Shown here one piece after another: positions 16,599 through 23,765 of a stretch of 38,860 bases of DNA. Below the pieces are notes generated by a model. That model ran no database searches, was not told the DNA's origin, and saw only the letters and a list, made by a program, of their open reading frames with translations. How positions within the stretch are numbered: position 1 is the first letter of the stretch; each line of letters opens with the position of its first letter. The translations under genes and the position numbers were made by a program. This DNA is from Rhodospirillales bacterium (GTDB lineage Bacteria; Pseudomonadota; Alphaproteobacteria; UBA828): contig JAPPHR010000044.1 in the NCBI GenBank assembly GCA_028820995.1, positions 10,275 to 49,134 of the forward strand, read 5' to 3'.

Positions 16599-18047
16599 TC
16601 AGGCCGGGTAGATGTCGCGGCGCAGGGCGTCGGTGAGGGTGGCCACAACGGGGCCCAATGCCCGGCCCTCCGCCGAATCGGGCAAGGTATCCCTGGCCAC
16701 GGCCTCGAGATCGGCCAATGCTTGAGGCACGGGACGGTCCGTGACATCCAGAGCGCGCAGCGCGATCGGCACAAGGCTGGCGAGCGCCATGTCGAGGCAG
16801 CGGCCGGCGCGGTCCTGCTTGGACCATGCGAGGAACACGGGGCTCGCCACGTCGTTCTGGCCAAAGCCGCCGGACTCGCTGCCGGGCAGAAGGGTTGCCT
16901 GGGCGTAGAGGCGGGCTTCCTCCTCGTAGCCGGTCTGAGCCATCGGCATGCAGCCCAGGTAGGCGCGGGGGGCGTCGTCCGCGTTGAGCGCGTTCAGCTG
17001 ATGGGGCAGCAACGAGACGGCGCCGTCCAGCAGCTTGGCCCCGTGGCGTTCGGCAAGCACGCAGAGATTGGCCGACGCGGCGGTGAGCGCGTCCATGGCG
17101 AGCACCGCGTGGGGGTTGTGATAGCCGCCGCACGTGACGAAGCGGCCGAAGGGATGATCCTCGTCAGTATCCGCGACCCAGACCGGGTTGTCGGTCACGG
17201 CCTGGAGCGACTCTGCCGCGACCTCGGCCGCGAGCGATGCCGCGCGCCGGGCCTGGCCCAGCATGCGGGGCAGGATGCGGTAGCTGACGGGCGCCTGATA
17301 GGGGCGGCGCGCGCCGCCGTGACCGCTCCCGACCAGCGCGCGAAGGCGCTCCAGCGCCCAGCCGTCGTGCGGGTTGTTCCAGTAGTCGCCGAGCGCTGCG
17401 TCGAGATGGTCGAGCGGCGCGTTGAAGGCCTCGAAGGAGAGCGCAAAGACCCGCGCCGCCACGTCGAGCCGTCTCGCGGCGACGAGCGAGGCATCGGAGA
17501 CGAGGCCCGTGGCGGCTGGCGAACCGTTGACCAGGCACATCACGTCCTTCAGCGCGGGCTCGGCTGCTTCGGCGAGGCCCATGAAGAGATGGCTCAACGA
17601 CAGGATCTCGCCGGCGCCGCCCTGGCCCATCGCCGGGAGCGCGGGCATCTCGTCCGCGTCCAGCATGGCGGCGACGCGCTGTGCGATCTCCGGCGAGACG
17701 GCGGCGTGGCCTTCCACGAAGTTGGTGAGCCGCGCGAGCACGATGGCGCGGACGACGCGCTCGGGCAGCGGATCGCCCCAGGATGTCGCGATCCGCGCCG
17801 GCGACATGCCGGCCCAGCGCTCGCGCTGCTCGGGCGTCAGCGTCTTGCCGGCGAGCTGGCCGGGGCCGGTGGTCACGCCATAAATCGTGACGTCCGGGTC
17901 ATGCTCGATAATTCGCTCCAGGCGCTCCCGGCCGCGCGCCATGGCTGCAAGCGCCTGTGCGCCGAGTTCGACCCCTTCGCCCTCCCAGGCCACGCGCCGG
18001 GCAGCGTCGAGCGTGAGATCCGCTCGCGTTTCGACGAGTACCGTCAT
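16599..18047 (-). CDS. Aromatic amino acid lyase-fold protein lacking the MIO serine
   Basis: A 482-residue member of the histidine/phenylalanine ammonia-lyase family. Family blocks present are IYGVTTGPGQLAG at 55-67 (Tyr56, the family's catalytic Tyr), LVNGSPAATG at 172-181, AESLQAVTDNPVWVA near 278-292 and GYHNPHAVLAMD near 308. The Ala-Ser-Gly triad that cyclises to the MIO cofactor is replaced by Gly144-Ala145-Gly146 (PAMGQGGAGEILSLSH). In the block equivalent to HutH QDPYSLRCQPQ the sequence is QAPVSYRILPR, so the HutH Tyr280 position is Val254 while the Arg is kept. It cannot form MIO and probably does not deaminate a free amino acid in the usual way. An ergothionase-like elimination is one hypothesis. 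No clear ribosome-binding site precedes the ATG. Confidence 0.85.
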   Translation of the reverse strand: MTVLVETRADLTLDAARRVAWEGEGVELGAQALAAMARGRERLERIIEHDPDVTIYGVTTGPGQLAGKTLTPEQRERWAGMSPARIATSWGDPLPERVVRAIVLARLTNFVEGHAAVSPEIAQRVAAMLDADEMPALPAMGQGGAGEILSLSHLFMGLAEAAEPALKDVMCLVNGSPAATGLVSDASLVAARRLDVAARVFALSFEAFNAPLDHLDAALGDYWNNPHDGWALERLRALVGSGHGGARRPYQAPVSYRILPRMLGQARRAASLAAEVAAESLQAVTDNPVWVADTDEDHPFGRFVTCGGYHNPHAVLAMDALTAASANLCVLAERHGAKLLDGAVSLLPHQLNALNADDAPRAYLGCMPMAQTGYEEEARLYAQATLLPGSESGGFGQNDVASPVFLAWSKQDRAGRCLDMALASLVPIALRALDVTDRPVPQALADLEAVARDTLPDSAEGRALGPVVATLTDALRRDIYPA

Positions 18048-18079
18048 GGTTCAGATACGGTGTCGGGTGAAGCGAGGTG

Positions 18080-18109
18080 AGCCCGACGGGCGGCCGCCCG
18101 ACGCGGGCT
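18080..18109 (-). terminator. GC-rich hairpin between the lipoprotein and lyase-like genes
   Basis: AGCCCG (18080-18085) pairs with CGGGCT (18104-18109), enclosing the 14-nt perfect palindrome CGGGCGGCCGCCCG. It sits directly after the lipoprotein stop. No run of T follows, so it may be an attenuator or mRNA end rather than a classic terminator. Confidence 0.35.
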
Positions 18110-18691
18110 TCACTCTTCCTTCGGGCGCCGCAACTCCTCGAGCTGGGCAGGGGTGAGCTGGAAGCCGACGAGCGTCTCGTAGCCCGCCCCGGTCGCTCCC
18201 GGCCCGAGCGGGATCCACTGCTCGATCTCTTCCACCGTCTGCGCGCTTGCGTCGTCGGCCTCGAAGACCAATTGAGCCGAGAACACTTCCTTGGCGACGA
18301 TCTGCCTGCCCGGGTCCGCGATAGCCACGAAATAGGGCACGCTCACCCGATCCGTCTCGGACGCCGGCCCGCGTGTCGCGTGGATGGGGAGAGCGAACGT
18401 CACCTCGACGCCGCCGCCGTCCTCGTCGTCGACATCGTAGTCGCAGTCCGAAGCCACGTTGCGAAGCCTGAGCGTGAAGCCCACGTTTGCGTCATCGCGC
18501 CCCGGCCCGTCGCCATAGAGGGTGAGGAGGCGGGTCTGCTTGAGGACGCTGACATTGGGGCAAGGCGGCGGATCGTCGGCGAACGGGTTGCAGCCGGCGA
18601 GCCCGACCAGTACCGCCGCGACGAGAAGCGCACCGCCCGCGCGCCCAAAGCCGCGGCGCCGGTACAGAGGCCCGGTTCCCGCGGGCCGCAT
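18110..18691 (-). CDS. Predicted lipoprotein of unknown function
   Basis: A 193-residue protein whose N-terminus has a basic stretch (YRRRGFGR), a hydrophobic core and the lipobox LAGC with Cys34, so it should be lipidated and periplasmic. After the Cys comes a short acidic/Pro linker with a second Cys in PPPCPNV. The mature part has alternating hydrophobic/polar segments (VGFTLRLRNV, GGGVEVTFALPI, VPYFVAIAD) suggestive of a beta-rich domain, an Asp-rich stretch YDVDDEDGGG near 105, and a C-terminal helix ending ELRRPKEE. I do not recognise a named family. It lies 17 nt downstream of the CDGSH gene and upstream of the lyase-like gene on the same strand. Confidence 0.75.
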   Translation of the reverse strand: MRPAGTGPLYRRRGFGRAGGALLVAAVLVGLAGCNPFADDPPPCPNVSVLKQTRLLTLYGDGPGRDDANVGFTLRLRNVASDCDYDVDDEDGGGVEVTFALPIHATRGPASETDRVSVPYFVAIADPGRQIVAKEVFSAQLVFEADDASAQTVEEIEQWIPLGPGATGAGYETLVGFQLTPAQLEELRRPKEE

Positions 18692-18708
18692 GCCGGGCGA
18701 GCGCACGC

Positions 18709-18948
18709 TCAGATCGTGTTGTGCGTGCCGTCGCAGTGCGGCTTGCTCCCGGTCCGCTTGCAGCCGCAGAGCCACGCGGTCTCGCTCTCTTCTGCGGTGA
18801 AGACGATCGGGCGGATGTCGGTGGTCTTGTGCGAGCCGTCGCAGAAGGGCTGCTTGGCGCTGAGCCCGCAGGCGCACCAGAAATACTTCTCCCCGGCAAC
18901 GAGCTCGGTTTCGTAGGGTTCCGCCTGGGCGACGACGGGTTCGCTCAT
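18709..18948 (-). CDS. CDGSH iron-sulfur domain protein with two CDGSH motifs
   Basis: A 79-residue protein with two copies of the motif that binds a [2Fe-2S] cluster through three Cys and one His: CACGLSAKQPFCDGSH at about 25-40 and CGCKRTGSKPHCDGTH at about 61-76. Tandem CDGSH proteins resemble mitochondrial CISD3 (MiNT), where both clusters sit in one monomer. A role in electron transfer, cluster transfer or redox sensing is possible. It has a GAGG ribosome-binding site and is divergent from cysK, 154 bp away. Confidence 0.9.
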   Translation of the reverse strand: MSEPVVAQAEPYETELVAGEKYFWCACGLSAKQPFCDGSHKTTDIRPIVFTAEESETAWLCGCKRTGSKPHCDGTHNTI

Positions 18949-19102
18949 GGTGGGCTGCCTCGACAGTCTGAAGGGCGGGATCGAACGAACTCACTCTAGC
19001 CCTGCATCCTGCGGCCGACAAGGCCGCCCGCGCAGATCGCTTGATCCGCCTTCGAGTCGCGGGCTAGGGTGCGCGCCGCTTTCGTCGGGGGCATGGGGCG
19101 TC

Positions 19103-20125
19103 ATGACAGCCGAACCTGGATTCGTCGAACTGATCGGAAACACGCCGCTGATCCGCCTGCGTGGCGCGTCCGACGCGACCGGGTGCGAGATCCTCGGCAA
19201 GTGCGAGTTCCTGAACCCCGGCGGCTCGGTCAAGGACCGCGCGGCGCTCTTCATCATCCGCGATGCCGAACGGCGGGGCGTGCTGAAGCCCGGCGGCACC
19301 ATCGTCGAGGGCACGGCCGGCAACACCGGCATCGGGCTCGCGCTGGTTGGCAACGCACTCGGCTATCGCTCGGTGATCGTGATCCCCGAGACCCAGAGCC
19401 AGGAAAAGAAGGACATGCTGCGCCTCTGCGGCGCGGAGCTGATCCAGGTGCCGGCGGTGCCCTATCGCGACCCTAACAACTACGTGAAGTATTCGGGCCG
19501 CCTCGCCGACGAGATTGCCGAGACGGAGCCCAACGGCGCGATCTGGGCCAACCAGTTCGACAACGTGGCCAACCGCCAGGCCCACATCGAGACGACCGGC
19601 CCCGAGATCTGGGAGCAGACGGGTGGCAGGGTCGACGGCTTCATCTGCGCCGTCGGCACCGGCGGCACGCTCGCCGGCGTCGGCATGGCCCTCAAGAAGC
19701 GCAAGCCTTCTGTCACGATCGGCCTCGCCGACCCCATGGGGGCGGCGCTCTACCACCACTATGCCCACGGCGAGCTCAAGGCGGAGGGCAGCTCGATCAC
19801 GGAGGGGATCGGCCAGGGCAGGATCACCGCCAACCTCGAGGACGCGCCCATCGATGCGCCGTTCCAGATTCCGGACGCCGAAGCCCTGCCCGTGATCTTC
19901 GATCTGGCGCAGAACGAAGGCCACATCATGGGCGGCTCGACCGGGATCAACGTGGCCGGCGCGATCCGGCTGGCGAAGGAGATGGGCCCCGGCCACACCA
20001 TCGTTACCGTGCTCTGCGACTACGGCACCCGCTACTTCAGCAAGCTCTTCAACGCCGCGTTCCTGCGCGAGCGCGACCTCCCTGTGCCGCCCTGGCTCGA
20101 CGACGCCCCCGATGCCGCCGACTGA
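19103..20125 (+). CDS. cysK: Cysteine synthase A (O-acetylserine sulfhydrylase)
   Basis: A PLP enzyme that makes cysteine from O-acetylserine and sulfide. The 340-residue protein has the PLP-lysine motif FLNPGGSVKDRAA (Lys44), the substrate loop VEGTAGNTGIGLA near 72, the phosphate loop AVGTGGTLAG near 190 and GGSTGINVAGA near 275. At 340 residues it is slightly longer than E. coli CysK (323). The ATG at 19103 is chosen because the protein then starts MTAEPGFVELIGNTPLIRLR, aligned with family N-termini; the ribosome-binding site is weak. Its last 14 nt overlap the AlaX gene. It leads a sulfur-related operon with the sulfurtransferase. Confidence 0.92.
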   Translation: MTAEPGFVELIGNTPLIRLRGASDATGCEILGKCEFLNPGGSVKDRAALFIIRDAERRGVLKPGGTIVEGTAGNTGIGLALVGNALGYRSVIVIPETQSQEKKDMLRLCGAELIQVPAVPYRDPNNYVKYSGRLADEIAETEPNGAIWANQFDNVANRQAHIETTGPEIWEQTGGRVDGFICAVGTGGTLAGVGMALKKRKPSVTIGLADPMGAALYHHYAHGELKAEGSSITEGIGQGRITANLEDAPIDAPFQIPDAEALPVIFDLAQNEGHIMGGSTGINVAGAIRLAKEMGPGHTIVTVLCDYGTRYFSKLFNAAFLRERDLPVPPWLDDAPDAAD

Positions 20126-20831
20126 GTTGCTGTTCCGCGCCGATCCCTACGCCCGTTCCTGCGAGGCCCGCATCAGCGCGGCAGAGGCCGGAGCGGTGCG
20201 GCTCGACCGCACGGTCTTCTATCCCGAAGGCGGCGGCCAGCCGGGCGATACCGGGGTGCTGCGCACGGAGGACGGCACCGAGTTCGCCGTCCGCGACACG
20301 CGCAAGGGCGACGGCGCCGACGACGTCATCCATCTGATCGACCCCGACTCCCCACCGCCCGCGCCCGGCAGCCGCGTGACCGCCGAGATCGACTGGGAGC
20401 GCCGCTACCGCCACATGCGCATGCACACGTGCCTGCACCTGTTGAGCGCCGTCATCGATGCGCCGGTGACCGGGGGGCAGCTCTCGGCAGAGAAGGGGCG
20501 CCTCGACTTCGATGTCGATTCCAAGCCGGAGAAGACGGCGGTTCAGGACGAGCTCAATGCCCTGATCGCGCGGGATTTCCCGGTCGCGGCGCGCTGGATC
20601 AGCGACGAGGCGCTGGCCGCGCAGCCGGAGCTGGTGAAGACCATGCGGGTCAAGCCGCCCTCCGGCCAGGGGCAGGTCAGGCTGATCGACGTGGAGGGAA
20701 TCGACCTGCAGCCCTGCGGCGGCACCCACGTTGCGCGGACCGGCGAGATCGGTCCGGTCATCGTACGCAAGATCGAGAGCAAGGGCCGGCAGAACCGGCG
20801 CGTCACGCTGGCCTTCGGAGACCCGGCGTGA
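20112..20831 (+). CDS. Alanyl-tRNA editing protein, AlaX family
   Basis: A free-standing editing domain related to the C-terminal half of AlaRS that hydrolyses mischarged Ser- or Gly-tRNA(Ala) in trans. The 239-residue protein has the glycine-rich block VFYPEGGGQPGDTG near 37-50, the zinc motif HTCLH near 104-108 and the second ligand pair in CGGTH near 202. Its size fits the AlaX-M/AlaX-II group, which has an N-terminal domain plus the editing domain. The ATG lies within cysK (14-nt overlap) and the stop overlaps the next GTG by 4 nt, so expression is tied to cysteine synthesis and sulfur transfer. Confidence 0.9.
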   Translation: MPPTELLFRADPYARSCEARISAAEAGAVRLDRTVFYPEGGGQPGDTGVLRTEDGTEFAVRDTRKGDGADDVIHLIDPDSPPPAPGSRVTAEIDWERRYRHMRMHTCLHLLSAVIDAPVTGGQLSAEKGRLDFDVDSKPEKTAVQDELNALIARDFPVAARWISDEALAAQPELVKTMRVKPPSGQGQVRLIDVEGIDLQPCGGTHVARTGEIGPVIVRKIESKGRQNRRVTLAFGDPA

Positions 20832-21691
20832 GCGAGGGCGGGACGCCGCTGGTGGTGAGCCCCGCCTGGCTCGCAGCGAAGGGTGGGGCACGCGGCGGCG
20901 TGCGCGTGCTGGACGGCTCCTGGCACCTGCCGGCCATGGCGCGCGATCCGGCCGCCGAGTTCCTGCAGGCCCACATCCCCGGCGCGGCCTTCTTCGACAT
21001 CGACTCGATTTGCGATCCCGGCTCGTCGTTGCCGCACATGCTGCCGCCGCCCGAGATGTTCGCCCAATGTGTCTCGGCGCTCGGAGTCGGCAACGATTCG
21101 CACGTCGTGGTGTACGATACCGTCGGTCTCTACAGCGCCGCGCGGGTGTGGTGGATGTTCCACGTATTCGGGCACGAGCGCGTTTCGGTTCTGGCCGGCG
21201 GTCTGCCGCGCTGGCAGGCGGAAGGCCGCCCGGTGGAGAGCGGGGAGTCTGCGATCGCGCCGGGCGCGTTCAGGGCCGCGGCGCGAGACGACACGCTGGT
21301 CCGCTCCTTCGAGCAGGTCCGCGCGACGCTTGGCTCAGGTCACGCGCAGATCGTGGACGCGCGCGCCGCCGCGCGTTTCACGGGCGAGGATCCGGGACCG
21401 AGGCCGGATCTGCCGCGCGGCCATATCCCCGGCAGCCGCAACGTCCCCTTCGATGCCGTCCTCGACGACGATGCCGCGCTGGGGGACGCCGCAGCGATAC
21501 GGCGCGCTTTCGAGAATGCCGGAGTCGATCCCGCCCAGCCGGTCATCGCCACCTGCGGCTCGGGCATCACCGCGTGCACGCTGGCGCTCGCGCTTGCCGC
21601 GATCGGGGCCGAGCAGGTTGCCGTCTACGATGGCTCCTGGTCCGATTGGGGCAGCCGCGCGGACGCGCCGGTGGAAAGCGGCCCGGCCTAG
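20828..21691 (+). CDS. sseA: Sulfurtransferase, 3-mercaptopyruvate/thiosulfate type (two rhodanese domains)
   Basis: A 287-residue double-rhodanese protein that transfers sulfur from 3-mercaptopyruvate or thiosulfate to thiol acceptors. The inactive N-terminal domain (VRVLDGSWHLP near 25, HIPGAAFFDID near 49) is followed by the catalytic domain with GHIPGSRNVPF near 198 and the active loop CGSGITA with Cys243, typical of SseA/MST rather than rhodanese CRKGVT loops. The start is GTG in a GTGA overlap with the AlaX stop. It lies downstream of cysK, consistent with cysteine or sulfide turnover. Confidence 0.9.
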   Translation: MSEGGTPLVVSPAWLAAKGGARGGVRVLDGSWHLPAMARDPAAEFLQAHIPGAAFFDIDSICDPGSSLPHMLPPPEMFAQCVSALGVGNDSHVVVYDTVGLYSAARVWWMFHVFGHERVSVLAGGLPRWQAEGRPVESGESAIAPGAFRAAARDDTLVRSFEQVRATLGSGHAQIVDARAAARFTGEDPGPRPDLPRGHIPGSRNVPFDAVLDDDAALGDAAAIRRAFENAGVDPAQPVIATCGSGITACTLALALAAIGAEQVAVYDGSWSDWGSRADAPVESGPA

Positions 21692-21703
21692 GGGCGGCGA
21701 GAG

Positions 21704-22660
21704 ATGCGGCAACGCACGGCATTCACCATCACAGGCGTCATGGCGGCGGTGCTCATGTGGGCAGCCACAGCCGGCGCCGCTTCACTGGAGCCGGAAGGCG
21801 AAGCCCGCTCCGGCGACATGATCGGCGCGCTGCGCCATGTCGTTGCCGACCACGAGGACACGCTGCTGGACCTCGCGCGCGCCAACAGCCTCGGCTACGT
21901 CGAGATGATCGCGGCCAACCGCGGCATCGACCCCTGGGTCCCCGGCGAGAGCACGACGGTCGTTCTGCCCACCGCGCACATCCTCCCGGAAGCCGAGCGG
22001 CAGGGTCTGGTGGTCAACCTCGCCGAGCATCGGCTCTACTATTTCGGCCCGCCGGGCACCGAGCCCGTGACCTTCCCTCTGGGCGTCGGCAGGGAGGGGT
22101 GGTCGACGCCGCTTGGCAGCACCGAGATCGTCCGCAAGAAGGAACGGCCGACCTGGTTCCCGCCCGAGTCGATCCGCGCCAAGAAGCCGGATCTGCCCAA
22201 GGTCGTGCCGCCGGGCCCCCACAATCCCCTCGGCAGCCATGCGCTCTATTTCGGCTGGCCCACGTACCTGATCCACGGCACCAACCGGCCGTGGGGCATC
22301 GGGCGGCGGGTGAGCCACGGCTGCATCCGCCTTTATCCGGAGGACATCGCCCGGCTCTACGAGATCGTGCCGGTCGGCACGCCGGTCCAGGTCATCAGCC
22401 AGGCGATCAAGATCGGCTGGTACGACGGCGAGCTCTACGTGGAGGCGCACCCCGAAGCCGGTCAGGCGGACGAGCTTGAGAGCACCGGCAAAATTGAGAG
22501 CGCCGACGCGCACTCGCGCGCCGACGCTCTTTACCGGATTACATCTCTGGCCGGTGCCGACCGGGATCGTCTGGACTGGCACCTTATCCGGAAGGCCTTC
22601 GAAGAACGGTCGGGCATCCCTGTCCAAGTGACCGTCGACCGAACCGAGCCCTCCGCTTAG
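21704..22660 (+). CDS. L,D-transpeptidase (YkuD domain), ErfK/YbiS-like
   Basis: A 318-residue periplasmic enzyme that forms bonds from the meso-diaminopimelate of tetrapeptide stems, either 3-3 cross-links or links to a lipoprotein lysine. It has a signal peptide (residues 1 to about 26, cleavage near AGA-AS). A LysM-like segment follows (DTLLDLARANSLGYVEMIAA). The YkuD domain spans about 100-232 with IHGTNRPWGIGRRVSHGCIR; His191, His205 and catalytic Cys207. The layout matches E. coli ErfK/YbiS/YcfS, which attach Lpp, and the convergent neighbour is an Lpp-like lipoprotein. The C-terminal 80 residues are an extra tail. The stop of the preceding sulfurtransferase gene lies 12 nt upstream. 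Confidence 0.92.
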   Translation: MRQRTAFTITGVMAAVLMWAATAGAASLEPEGEARSGDMIGALRHVVADHEDTLLDLARANSLGYVEMIAANRGIDPWVPGESTTVVLPTAHILPEAERQGLVVNLAEHRLYYFGPPGTEPVTFPLGVGREGWSTPLGSTEIVRKKERPTWFPPESIRAKKPDLPKVVPPGPHNPLGSHALYFGWPTYLIHGTNRPWGIGRRVSHGCIRLYPEDIARLYEIVPVGTPVQVISQAIKIGWYDGELYVEAHPEAGQADELESTGKIESADAHSRADALYRITSLAGADRDRLDWHLIRKAFEERSGIPVQVTVDRTEPSA

Positions 22661-22667
22661 CCGCAGC

Positions 22668-22691
22668 CGGGCGGCACGCGATGGCCGCCCG
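22668..22691. terminator. Hairpin between convergent genes
   Basis: CGGGCGGC (22668-22675) pairs perfectly with GCCGCCCG (22684-22691) around an 8-nt loop, midway between the convergent L,D-transpeptidase and lipoprotein genes. It could end transcripts from both sides. It lacks a T tract on either strand. Confidence 0.45.
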
Positions 22692-22697
22692 TCGAAA

Positions 22698-23006
22698 CTA
22701 CTTGCGCATCCCCTTCTGGAAGATGCGGTCGGCCTTGTCCGCAGCCGCCTGTGCTGCCTCGGCCGCTTCCTGAGCCGCTGCCGCTGCCGCCGCTGCGCTC
22801 TGGTTGGCCTCTTCCACCGCCGCTCTCAGCTCATCGACGGCCACCATGGCGTCGTTGGCGGTTTGCATGGCTTCCGCGGCCATCGCTTCTGCACCGGCGA
22901 TTGCGGCCGCAGCCTGTTCCTGCTCGGCGGCAGACTGGCAGCCGGCGGCAACCGCCAGCGGAAGGGCGACAATCGCAATCCGCAACGCCCACGAACTCTT
23001 GAACAT
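22698..23006 (-). CDS. Small alanine-zipper outer-membrane lipoprotein, Lpp-like
   Basis: A 102-residue lipoprotein: signal peptide MFKSSWALRIAIVALPLAVA, lipobox AAGC with Cys23, then an 80-residue mature chain that is almost entirely Ala-rich helix (AMAAEAMQTANDAMVAVDEL, then ANQSAAAAAAAAQEAAEAAQ). Such alanine zippers form trimeric coiled coils in E. coli Lpp. The chain ends FQKGMRK; E. coli Lpp ends in YRK, whose last Lys is bound to peptidoglycan by L,D-transpeptidases. It is convergent with exactly such an enzyme. The start has AGGAGGAGG just upstream, a very strong site expected for an abundant structural protein. A family name cannot be assured because of low complexity. Confidence 0.85.
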   Translation of the reverse strand: MFKSSWALRIAIVALPLAVAAGCQSAAEQEQAAAAIAGAEAMAAEAMQTANDAMVAVDELRAAVEEANQSAAAAAAAAQEAAEAAQAAADKADRIFQKGMRK

Positions 23007-23175
23007 GGCCTCCTCCTGGCTCGAAATGGGTCACAGGGAGTTGACGGCGATTCGGCCGGTGGTGTCAAGCGAACTCCCCTAAATTTGATTGCTGAATCCG
23101 CAAATTGCGCCTTTTGTTCACCGGAACGGAGGCCTGCGCTTTACCGGCGTGCCTCGTAGCGATTACTCTCGCTCC

Positions 23176-23757
23176 ATGGACCCATCCACGCCGCGCCCTT
23201 CGATCGAACCCGGAGGCGGTGAGGGACCCGAGGCGCCGGTCATCTTCGATGCGGTGCTGGCGCCCAACCGTTCGCTCGGGCGGGCCGGATTCGTCGCGGT
23301 CATGGCCGGTGTTATCGTGGTGAGCGTTGGCCTCGGCACCTACTTCCTGCTCCAGGGCGCATGGCCGGTGTTCGGGTTCTTCGGGCTCGACATCGCGCTG
23401 CTCTATCTCGCGTTCCGCCTGAGTTACCGCTCCGGCCGCTTGCGGGAGACCATACGGGTCACCGCAGACGAGGTCGTGGTGCGGCGCATCGCGCCCAACG
23501 GGCGCACCACGGAATGGCGCTTCAACCCCTACTGGCTCCGCGTCGCTCTCGACGAGCCGGTCGAGCACGAGAGCCAGATCAGGTTCACCTCGCACGGCCG
23601 CTCGCTCATCGTCGGCCCGTTCCTCGCGCCGGAGGAGCGCGCGAGCCTGGTGAAGGCGCTGCGTGAGGCCCTCGGCGAGGCCAACCGGCGCTATGCCGGT
23701 GCTCCGATACAGGAGGAAGAGGTCGGTACGGGCCAACCGGTCACCTGGCGCAGCTGA
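23176..23757 (+). CDS. DUF2244 membrane protein
   Basis: A 193-residue protein with the DUF2244 layout: a short acidic/Pro N-terminus, two close membrane segments (about 38-60, AGFVAVMAGVIVVSVGLGTY; about 66-87, PVFGFFGLDIALLYLAF), then a cytoplasmic domain with VTADEVVVRRIAPNG and WRFNPYWLRVAL (the conserved W..NP.W.R core) and SHGRSLIVGPFLAPEER. Members are often near cytochrome oxidase or Cox genes, but none is visible here. The function is unknown. The start at 23176 gives MDPSTPRPS; an upstream in-frame start at 23089 adds residues without family character. Confidence 0.85.
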   Translation: MDPSTPRPSIEPGGGEGPEAPVIFDAVLAPNRSLGRAGFVAVMAGVIVVSVGLGTYFLLQGAWPVFGFFGLDIALLYLAFRLSYRSGRLRETIRVTADEVVVRRIAPNGRTTEWRFNPYWLRVALDEPVEHESQIRFTSHGRSLIVGPFLAPEERASLVKALREALGEANRRYAGAPIQEEEVGTGQPVTWRS

Positions 23758-23765
23758 AGCTGCGT

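Noticed and set aside
16599-18047. Straight annotation as histidine or phenylalanine ammonia-lyase
   Set aside because: The MIO-forming Ser and the HutH Tyr280 position are both replaced, so the standard reaction is unlikely.
16566-18080. 504-codon open frame on the plus strand
   Set aside because: Antisense of the ammonia-lyase-fold gene; low-complexity composition.
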